Positions 55,078-63,700 of a DNA stretch of 64,000 nucleotides are shown here, one piece after another (the stretch's first letter is position 1; every line of letters begins with the position of its first letter). The notes under the pieces are model-generated. The model was not told where the DNA came from. It saw only the letters and a list, made by a program, of their open reading frames with translations, and made no database searches. Made by a program: the position numbers and the translations under genes. Source of the DNA: Cafeteria roenbergensis. Taxonomy: Eukaryota > Sar > Bigyra > Bicosoecida > Cafeteriaceae. The DNA is taken from NCBI GenBank assembly GCA_008330645.1, contig VLTN01000002.1, positions 868,001 through 932,000 on the forward strand, written 5' to 3'.

Positions 55078-56083
55078 ATGGATGTGGGGGCGCATTGCGA
55101 CTTTTCGGGCTGCGGCGTTCTCGGTGAGGCAGCGTCTGCGCCGGGCGCGTTGCTGCCTGGCCCCAATGGCTCGCGCAACACAGCTGGCCGAGTCCTCTCC
55201 GGCGCCCAATCTGGCCTGCACAGACTTTCTGCCTGTCACGTGCGCCATGTGCGGGGGAAGATTCTGCGAGGCGCACGCGTCATACGTCGCCCATGCTTGC
55301 TCGCGGGCAGACGCGGAGTCTGCAGCTGGAGTGGAGGCGGCTGGGGCCGCGGCCACGAGCAGCGACCCGAGAACGTCCCATGAGATCTTTGAGGACGTAC
55401 GCCGGCGCCGCGCTGCGGCACAGGCGGAGCTTTCGCGGCGGGACACGGCTCCGGCCTCGGCTGCGGCCAAAACGCTTGAGGCTGCATCGGCTGCCTCCGC
55501 TCAGGCGCGCGCCGGAGCTGCTCGCTTGAAATTGAGCAAGGGCGACTTGCTGGCGCTGACGCCGGCCAGCAGGCTCGCCGAGCTCGACGCTCGTGCCAAG
55601 GCTGCGGTTTCCCGGGCAGCGACGGTGCGCGGCGCCAAGCTTGCCGGCAGAGCCGCAAAGGTGGCTGGCCGGTCGCTGCCTCCCAAGGCGCAGCGGCTGG
55701 CGCTCGAGGTCGTGGTGGACGCCTCCGCAAGGGTCCCTCCCTCCGAGGGCGGCAGCGCCGCCGCGGCAACGGCGGAGGCCGCTTGCTGCACCAGGGACGT
55801 TGACGTCGACAGCACGTGCGTGGTCCTCGTCGACAGCAGCCTCAACGTCGGCCGGCTCGTGGACGCTGCGTCGGCCGCGAGCGGCGCTGCCAACTGCAAC
55901 TCGAGGTGCTCCGAGGCAGCGATGCTGCGCATCGTGCCTTGCTGCTTGTCTGGGCGCGAAGCCAGGCCTCTGCCCCTCTCGGCCCAGCTCGAGGTGCTGA
56001 TGGAGGCGGGGGAGCTGAGCCAGGGCGGACTGGTGGCGCTGGTGCGGTCGGGCGCCGGTGCAGAGTGGCGTTTGCGAGTGTAG
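55078..56083 (+). CDS. ZFAND1: ZFAND1-like AN1 zinc-finger protein
   Basis: Exons 55078-55123 and 55224-56083 give 301 residues, with a 100-bp phase-1 intron that splits the zinc finger. The joined sequence GAHCDFSGCGVLDFLPVTC, then AMCGGRFCEAHASYVAHAC, is a complete AN1 finger of the C-x4-C-x7-C-x2-C-x4-C-x2-H-x5-H-x-C type. It is closest to the first finger of ZFAND1, which also has DFLPF. ZFAND1 recruits the proteasome and Cdc48/p97 to stress granules. Residues about 60-180 are Ala/Arg-rich helices. The last 110 residues (RLALEVVVDA, TCVVLVDSSLNVGRLVDAAS, GLVALVRSG) have the layout of ZFAND1's C-terminal ubiquitin-like domain. The second AN1 finger of animal ZFAND1 is absent. The next best alternative is another AN1 family member. 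Confidence 0.78.
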
Positions 56084-56474
56084 CAGGCGGTGGCTGCAAC
56101 GATGGCGGCAGCGAGGGCGCTCGAGCTGCGCACGGGCAGCCATGCTGGGTGGCAAGAGCAGAGGGCGCGGGGGCATCGACTTCAGAGCTGCCGCGGCGGG
56201 GCGGAGGGCTGGCGGAGGGAGGTCGGTGGTGGCGTCGCGCTCGGGCCCGGGCCTAGAGGCCTTCCCACGTGCTGCCAACCAGCACAGGCAGGCGCCGCGC
56301 GCCACCACCAACATCACCACCATTCCAGCGCGCACACAAATGCGCACGCCGAAGACCACGCACGAACGGCAGAGCAGCGACGGTACCAACGGGGGGCGGG
56401 GGAGGGGAGGGGAGGGGAGGTGCTCGCGGAGCGAGGGCGGCGCGCGCAGATTCGGCGGCAGGGAGCGGAGGCTG
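56084..56474. other. Convergent spacer with G-rich tract
   Basis: This 391-bp stretch lies between the ZFAND1 and CSRNP stops. It contains a 30-base purine run at 56391-56420 made of G4 and G6 runs separated by single A or C bases, which fits an intramolecular G-quadruplex on the plus strand. I see no gene. Confidence 0.7.
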
Positions 56475-58451
56475 TCATGCAATTGACTTGGACCGCGTGC
56501 GCTGCTTGCGAGACCGGGCGTGCTTCGCCTTGCGCTTGGCCGGCGTTGGGGACTCCGCGCCCCCGGGGAGGGGGCTGGAGCTGCCTGTCGTGGAGTCGCC
56601 GTCGCCATCGTCCCGGAAACTGCTTTCCGCTTCGCTGTCAGTGGGGTCGTCGCCGGGGCTGCAGTCCAGCCCGTTGGACTGCCTGAAGAGCTTGATAACG
56701 CGCTTCATGTGCGCGCGGACCGCCCGGCCGTCGTACTCGTCCCTGCCTGACGGGTTGCTGCACTCGTCGCAGTCGCACTTGCAGACGTCGTAGTTGCAAG
56801 GAACGCCGGCCTCGGCGCAGGGGCAGGCGCCGGGGCCGTGGCCAGCCCCGCAGAGGGGCTCCTTGGCCGTGGCCTCCTTGATCCGGGCGAGCATCTCGGC
56901 CTTGGAGCCGTGCGTGGAGAGGGACCGGGCCTCAAGCTCGGCGCGCAGCTTTTTCGCGTTCATGCTCTTGTACAGCTCGGCCGCTGGGCGGCAGTTGCAC
57001 CCGGAGTTGGCGCGCGAGTGCCTGAGCTCCGCAAGCTCTATCTCGGCGGCCCTGTTGGCCTCGGCGATCAGCCGCGCCCCGTCGGGGCGGCAGCCCACCT
57101 CTCGCCGCAGCAGGTCTCGGCGGCTCGCGGCCTCCAGGCGGTTGAACAGGGGGTTGCCCCCGCCTCTGCGGTGGCTCTGCTGCCGGGTCTCGAGCGGGCC
57201 CTTGGCTCGGTCCTGCGGGGGCAGATCCGCGTTGCGCCTCGCCAGCTCGCTTGCCCTGCGAGCCTCGAACTCGTCCACGCTGCCAAGCAGCGCCTCCCCG
57301 GGCCGCAGGGCGGCAAGGGCCGCGGCGGGGTTCACGGCACGGGCCGGGCCCGCACCGGACGCTGCGCTTGGGCCTGCAGCGTCGGTGTCGGCGTCGGCGT
57401 CGGCGTCGGCATCGCCGTGAGCTGCCCTGCCCGAGGCTGCGTCCTCTGCGGCAGCGCCCGCGGCGGCCTTTTTCGACTTTCCTCGCTTCCCCTTGCCGCG
57501 CTTGGACTTCCCCTTGGGCCGCTGCCTGGGCGGGGGCGCGCCGCTTGCCACCGGCGGGCTGGCCCCCGCCCCGTCGTGGCTGTCCGCACGCGGCCGCAGC
57601 TTTCCTGGGGCCCTGCCGCCCAGGGCGGCAGTGGGGCTCTTTGACTCGGACGCGTGGCGCAGGGCCCCGACGTATGCGGCGCGGAACGGACCGGCCTGGC
57701 CTTCGCTCTCCTCGGCGTCGTCGCTCGGAGATGCGTCGTCCAGGGCGCCGCTCAGGTCGAGGCTGGGCATCGCGTCGAGGGCGCCCAGGCCGCCCCCACC
57801 CATGACCGGGGTCATGGGACGAAGGTACGGGCTTGCCATGCCGTCGGCACCGAAGAGACGCACCTCTGAAGGGAGCGCCGCATCGCTGCCTTCGGAGTCC
57901 TTGGCGCCCGTGCCCTCAGTCAGGTCGACGCCAGCCGCAGCGGCAGCAGCGGCAGCCGCCGCTATTTCTGCAAGCGACTTGTCCGCGAGGGCCTCGGGGG
58001 GCACGATGACGGTGGACTCGAGCGCCAGCGGCCACGCGCCGCGCGACGGAACGCCTTGGCCCCACACTGCCCGCTTGTACTGCCGCGCGCTGACGAAGCC
58101 CCAGCGAACGCGCGGGGCGGGTCCCTTGGAAGCTCGACACCCCTTTGCCCGCGGCTCTCGTATGAGAATGCCTCGCTCGGGGGGCGGGGGCAGCTGAACA
58201 TGCCAGGGGTCGTCGCGCGCCGCTGCCGCTGCCGCTCTGGCCTCGCAGTGCGGCTCCGGCAAGTCCTCCGCTGCGGCCGAGGACGTCGAACCGCTAGGCA
58301 CGGTGCTGTGGCAGGCAGCGGTGTCGCCGTCGGCGGGGGGCGGCCGCGCGGCCTCAAGCCGCCCCGAGGATGGCGAGCTGGCCGCTTGATCTGTCGCAGC
58401 GTCCGGCGCAGCCGCCGCCTCCTCGGCCAGCGAGGACAGCTCGGCACCCAT
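56475..58451 (-). CDS. CSRNP: CSRNP-like cysteine-rich nuclear protein with SAP motif
   Basis: This single exon encodes 658 residues if translation starts at 58451 (MGAELSSLAEE); the frame stays open to 58922, so a longer start is possible. CSRNP/AXUD1 proteins are nuclear regulators known best in animals. The family's N-terminal block appears near residues 113-145 as PRVRWGFVSARQYKRAVWGQ, then GVPSRGAWPLAL. The RRQGFTSVPSQGGSTLGM block of animals occupies this place. Near residue 484 comes GCNCRPAAEL. A SAP-like helix pair (KKLRAELEARSLSTHGSKAE, about 498-528) follows. Then a cysteine cluster (about 533-566) reads CGAGHGPGACPCAEAGVPCN, then YDVCKCDCDECSNPSGRDEY and VRAHMKRVIKL. This equals the CxCxPxxCxCxxxGxxC and GCxNPxGRxEFNxxRVRTH signature. 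The tail is acidic, then basic (KRKAKHARSRKQRTRSKS), a likely nuclear signal. Long disordered Ala/Gly stretches separate the blocks. Confidence 0.78.
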   Translation of the reverse strand: MGAELSSLAEEAAAAPDAATDQAASSPSSGRLEAARPPPADGDTAACHSTVPSGSTSSAAAEDLPEPHCEARAAAAAARDDPWHVQLPPPPERGILIREPRAKGCRASKGPAPRVRWGFVSARQYKRAVWGQGVPSRGAWPLALESTVIVPPEALADKSLAEIAAAAAAAAAAGVDLTEGTGAKDSEGSDAALPSEVRLFGADGMASPYLRPMTPVMGGGGLGALDAMPSLDLSGALDDASPSDDAEESEGQAGPFRAAYVGALRHASESKSPTAALGGRAPGKLRPRADSHDGAGASPPVASGAPPPRQRPKGKSKRGKGKRGKSKKAAAGAAAEDAASGRAAHGDADADADADTDAAGPSAASGAGPARAVNPAAALAALRPGEALLGSVDEFEARRASELARRNADLPPQDRAKGPLETRQQSHRRGGGNPLFNRLEAASRRDLLRREVGCRPDGARLIAEANRAAEIELAELRHSRANSGCNCRPAAELYKSMNAKKLRAELEARSLSTHGSKAEMLARIKEATAKEPLCGAGHGPGACPCAEAGVPCNYDVCKCDCDECSNPSGRDEYDGRAVRAHMKRVIKLFRQSNGLDCSPGDDPTDSEAESSFRDDGDGDSTTGSSSPLPGGAESPTPAKRKAKHARSRKQRTRSKSIA

Positions 58452-59085
58452 CGCAGAGCAAGAGAGGTGCGGGGCGCCGCCCGCAAACACTCGCCAGTGC
58501 GCCGGGACCGGCCTCAGACTGCCAAGTGGCAGCCAGACGGTCTGTGACCCCGCTGAGTGAGGAATTCCGCTGCAGAGGGCAAGCGAGGCCTTCACCTTGC
58601 GCACGAGCCAGTAGGTCTCGCCGCCCGGTTTGAGGAGCACGGCGTGTGACCCGGGGCAGATCATTCCATGCCCGTGGCGTGTGCGAGGGCGCGGCCTCGC
58701 CCCCGGGCTCCCCGATTGCGTGGGGGGAGGTTGCCGCGCCTCTGCTCTGCTGCGGGGCGGCCCCAGTGAATGCCGAACGGAGGCGCATGGCCGCGCGACG
58801 GACCAACGCGCAAGCGCGGCGCCAACTGTCGGCGTCCCTCTCTCTCTCTCAGCCAGCTGCGATTGGCTCATGCGCGTGCTGCTTCCATGCTTCGGCCCCG
58901 CCTCCCGGTTCGCCTTTCCCACTCGCGCAAAATGGCTTCAGCAACTTGCCGTGCAGAGCACCCGCCGTCCCCCGACCCGGCGCGGGCGCACCACACCCCG
59001 CCAGGCAAACGCCGGCAAAGAAGAGACAGCACCGCGACCGGGCCGATCGGCCGCAGTCGTGCACCGTTGCCCGGCCGGGCCAGCC
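58452..59085. promoter_or_regulatory. Divergent intergenic region, CSRNP / TBC1D20
   Basis: This 634-bp stretch holds both promoters. It has a short CT microsatellite near 58838-58851 and an inverted CCAAT string (ATTGG) near 58861-58866. Both adjacent genes have uncertain 5' ends, so part of this may be transcribed or coding. No tRNA is seen. Confidence 0.4.
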
Positions 59086-60506
59086 ATGCCTCGGCCGGAT
59101 CGGTCTCGGTCCGAGGAGCTCGTGGAGTATCGCCGCATCATTTCGGTGGACGTTCCCCGGACGTTTCACTTCTCCGAGTGCGCAGCCTTCGGGCCGGAGG
59201 CCAGGTGAGCGGTGTTGCGGCGCGCGCTCGCCGTGGCGTGGCTTGCGTCCCTCCTGGGGCGCCACCGCAGCCGCGGGGTGCCGCCTACCCGCAAAGTCGC
59301 TTCTCGACAGGCCGTCGCCTCCCTCCAACCGTCGCCAGCCGCCGCCGCTACTGCTGACGTCTGTGCAGGAAGGAATATGCTGCGAACCTGACAGATGTGC
59401 TGGTGGCGGCAGTGGAGCGGTCTGCCGCGGTGCACTACTACCAGGGCTTGAACAGCGTCGCCGCGGCGGCACTGCTGGCCAAGGGAAAGGACGAGGCGCA
59501 GGTGTTTGTGGACGCATTCCTCCGCGTCCACGGGGCGCCTTTCTGTGCTGCCACGCTGCAAGAGACCCAGGCAGTGCTCGGGCTGGTCGCGCGGCTCGTG
59601 CAGCTGCTGGACCCGTCCCTCGCGAAGCTTGTCGACTCTGACCCCGTGCTGGCGCAGTACACCAGCGCCTTGGGCCCGCTCATGACGTGGCACACGCATG
59701 GCAGCGAGTCTGCGAAGGAGGCCTCCATCTGGCTGAAGGAGCTGAGCAGCCGGCACCCCCTGGCAGCCGTCTACGTGGCTGCAGCGGAGGTCATCGGCCA
59801 GCGGACGCCGCTCCGCCGCGCCATGACGGCCCCGAGCATGGAGGCGCGATGCGCGGCATACGGCCTCATTGGTAAGCGCCCGGAGCGGCCAGCGCCGGCC
59901 GATGTTCTTCCTCTCGTTGACGAGTGGATGGCGAGACTTCCGCCGCGTGATTTGCTGCTGGCCGCCCCGGACCACACGCGGCGCGAGTTGACCAAGGTCG
60001 TGAGCCTGTGGCTGCCGCCTGCGAGCGTGCCCGACATCTGGAGCCCGGCGACGGCGCGGCCAGTCGTGGCGATGACAGATGCTTCGCTTGCGCGGGACGC
60101 CAAGCGCGAGTGGAGCAGTGAGGAGCTCAAAGAGGCAAGGGCCAGGGTCGCGGGCTCCGCATTGAGCGCGCGCGCGCTCCTTGCTGTCGAGCGAGCGCTC
60201 AACCCGAGCTCGGCGGCGCCAGAGCCGCGATCCGCTGCGCCTGGCTCGGTGTCCAAGGCGGCAGCTGTGTCCGTCGGACTGCTGCTTGCCATTGCGTTGT
60301 TGCTCGTGTGGGGGGGCGCCGGCGACGTGTCTCGTGCGGTAGGGGCGCTGATGACGAGGCTCGGCTGCCAGGGTGAGCCGGACTGCGCCTCAGGCAAGGC
60401 TGCTCTGGCGTACACAGTCAAGGCCGCTGCTCGAGTGTGGGATTCCCTCTCTGGCTCAGCAGCGGGCGCTGTCGGCACTGTGAGCAGCTGGCTCGTTGCG
60501 CCATGA
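59086..60506 (+). CDS. TBC1D20: TBC1D20-like Rab GTPase-activating protein with C-terminal membrane anchor
   Basis: Exons 59086-59204 and 59369-60506 give 418 residues. TBC1D20 (yeast Gyp8) stimulates GTP hydrolysis by Rab1 and Rab18 at the endoplasmic reticulum. Both catalytic fingers are present: the Arg finger in ISVDVPR (R25, pattern IxxDxxR) and the Gln finger in HYYQG (Q65). Their spacing of 40 matches human TBC1D20 (39). QAVLGLVARLVQLLDPSLAK, ALGPLMTWHTHG and SRHPLAAVYVAAAEVI follow the order of TBC1D20 blocks. A single hydrophobic segment near the C terminus (AAAVSVGLLLAIALLLVWGG) is the tail anchor. The N terminus is about 80 residues shorter than human before the Arg finger, so an upstream exon may be missing, or the first TBC helices may be lost. 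The splice (AG then G, giving Arg) joins GPEA to KEYAANLTDVLVAAV cleanly. Confidence 0.86.
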
Positions 60507-60710
60507 CCAAAACAAAGGCCGCTCGCGGCTGGAGCAGCGTTTCGCCCGGTGTGTGGCGCCTGCCCGAGCGGAGTTGGTAGCCGCGCCCAAGCCTCCCGCA
60601 AACCTGGGCCGCACAAGCCGTGGTCGCGCACAACCTCGCTCCCCGGCCCCGGCGGCACGGCGCCAGCGCGGGCCATCCGCGCACCGACACCTGCGGCGGT
60701 GCGCCGCGGG

Positions 60711-63700
60711 CTACTGCGGGGCTGGGCCAAACGCGCCAACCAGGCTGGAGGTCAGCTCGCCCCCAGTCGGGCCGGACGTGCCCACCAGCTCGCTGGCAAG
60801 CCGCCGCTTGAATGCCTGGAGGCCCATGATCCGCTCCTCCAGCGTGCCTTGGGCAATCAGCCGCAGCACGTTCACGGTCCGGCGCTGCCCGATGCGGTGG
60901 GCCCTGTCCATCGCCTGGAGGTCGTTCTGCGGATTCCAGTCGTGGTCGACGAAGATGACGACGTCCGCTCCCGTCAGAGACAGGCCAACCCCTCCTGTGC
61001 CAGTCGTCAGCATGACGCCGTCCAAGGTGCTCTCGGGGTGGTTGAAATCTGCAACGATGCCCGCCCTCGACGAAGGAGGAACCTTCCCGTCGATGCGGGC
61101 GAACCTCGCCCCCGGAAAGTAGCGCGCCAAGACCACCCGCTGCACCAAGTCCAGAGTCTGGGGCCCTTGCGCAAACAACAGCACGCGGTGCCGGTGCGCA
61201 CCGATGCCCAAGGCACCCCACTCAGGGGACGCCTCTAGCTCGGGAGCTGACTCCGCCCCAGCGGCGACGCGGGCATCACCGCGGTCCCCTGAGCCGGGCG
61301 ACTCCGAACGAGCCCGCTTGGATCGCCGCCTGGGAGGCTTGGGGGGCGCCGCGACAGCGGACGCGGCGGCGACAGCGGCGTCTTTGCCGCTAGAACTCTT
61401 GCCCCTCCCGCATCCAAGGCCGCACTGCTCGAGAATGGAGTGCAGCGCGAGCATCTTTCCGGACGCGGTGATTGACGTCGCCCGTCGATCCCCGGCAACG
61501 TCGGGGGAACCCGAGCTCCCAGTGGTGGCAAGCGCTGGGTGGTTGCAGATGGCCCGGAGCTTGGCGATCAGAGCGAAGGGCTTCGCCGCGCACCCGTCGC
61601 CAGCCGCCAGCGAGCGGCCATCGCCTGCGACGAAGGCGTCGTACGCCTCCCGCTGTGTTGCCGAGAGCTGGCAGGGGACGTCTTGAATCACTTTCGGCGG
61701 AAGCTCGCGCAGCACTGCGCGCTTCGTTCGGCGAAGGATGAAAGGGGACATCGCGGAATGAAGTTGCGCCATTGCCCGACTTGCGGAGGCGTGCTCCGCC
61801 GGTGTTGCGCTTGCCCGTGCCGCAATGGCCACAGGTCGGTGGAATCTGCGGCTGAAGTCTCGTCTGGACCCAAGGAGGCCGGAGACCACCGCAGCCGCCA
61901 GCGCCCAGAGGTCCAGCGGCGAGTTGTGCACCGGGGTTCCGGTGAGGCCAAGCCTGAATTCCGCGCTCAGTCGCTGCGCGCACTTGAAAACGACCGAGTC
62001 GGGGTTGCGGAGGACGTGGGCCTCGTCGAACACGACAACGCGCCACTGCATGTCGCCAAGCCACCCAGCGTCCCTTCGCAGCATTGCAAAGGACGTGACA
62101 AAGGCTGCGCCCGGGCAGGTGGCAGCTTGGCTCAGCACCAGGGCCCTGCGCGCCTCGGCACTTCGCCCCACTATTTCAACGACGCGAAGCGGTGGCGCGG
62201 CCGCGGCTTCCGGGAAGTGTGCCGCTGCCTCGGCCACCCAGTGACGCACCACGGACGACGGGCACACAATGAGAGACGGCGGTGTCGACTCTGCTCCAGC
62301 GTCCGCGCCCTTGGGAAGGCCTGCGGCTCTTGCAGCTCCGCGGCTGGCTTCATGGGCCAGGAGGCACAACGCCTGCACCGTCTTGCCGAGGCCCATCTCG
62401 TCGCACAGCAGCGCCCCCATTCCGAGGTCCCGCATTGCCAGGAGCCACTCGACACCTGCTTGCTGGTAGCGGCGGAGCTTCAGCCCAGGCGGCAGAGCGG
62501 CGCTCGGGGCCAGGGGGGGAGCGCTCCGAGCGGATTGGCCCTGTGGCGCCCTGGGCATGCCGACCAGCTGCTGGGGAGAGGTTGCTGACGCAGCGACCAC
62601 CCTTGCTCGCTGCAGCGCGCTGTCTCCGAGGTCCTCCGCTGAAGCGTGCTTGCGGGCAAGGTCCGCCCGGGCCAAGATCTCCGCCAGCGGGTTCTTTGAC
62701 GACGTCGCGAAGCTCAGGGCTCCAGCTGCGATGAGCTCTCCCGCGGCCTGCCCGACCACCTCACGAAGGCCTGCGTCGGAGCTGCCGAGAGCTTTCAGGA
62801 CGGGTGCTATGAGCTGCTGGGCAGCGTGTGCCTGGAAATGGGTGAGGTCGTCGCGGAGCTGGCGCCAGCGCGACGCGGCTTGCTGGGCATTTCCTACCAC
62901 TTGACGAGCGAGGTCCACGAGACGGCGAAGGCGGGAAGAGGCGGCTTCGTCGGTGCGGGCGGCAGCAGACCCGAGGTCGAGCGCCCCAGCGAGCGATCTG
63001 ACCGTTGCCAGCGCGATCGGGCTGCTGGGGTTCGCAAGCAGCAGGTCCTGCGCAGCACGCCGCCAGGTGGCGGCGCAGCAAGACGCGGCGTCGCGAACGA
63101 CATCGGCGGCTCTGGCAAGCGACACAGATCTACAGGAGTCGCCCGTGATAGACAGAGTCTCGCGCTGCGTGCCCCCAGCTGACTGCAGCCATGCAAGTGG
63201 CAGCGACGACAGGGCGACCAGGTGCTGAACGGTCCTGCCCGACACAGGCTCGTCGGCGGTCGGGGTGCGCCACGAAGTGATGAAGCCCTCAGTCAAGCCA
63301 GTCAACGCGGACGGCGGCCGAAGCAGTGCCGCGCAGCGGACCATGGACACGCTCGCAGATGGAGACGCCCTGTGCGCGGCCCACCACTCGCTGAGCCGGC
63401 CTGCCGCAAACTCGTCGACGTCGCTGGAGCCGCTCCTTTCGACACAAGGAAGCCTGGAGCCAGCAATAGCAGCCAGCGCACCGGCGAGCGCAGACTCGCC
63501 GGCTCCGGCCATGCAGTCAAGGGCCAGAAATATGCTTGCGGCCCCTGGCGCTGGCTCGCTCATGGGTGCCGCGCTCGTCGGGGCGGCGCAAGCCGCGGAA
63601 GCCAGGCCGCATCCCGCCTCTCCCGCGGCCTGCAGCGCGCGTGCCACCTGCGTGCGCAGCGGGTGCTCGCCAGGGAGCCATTGCCCGTCGGTGTCTTCGA

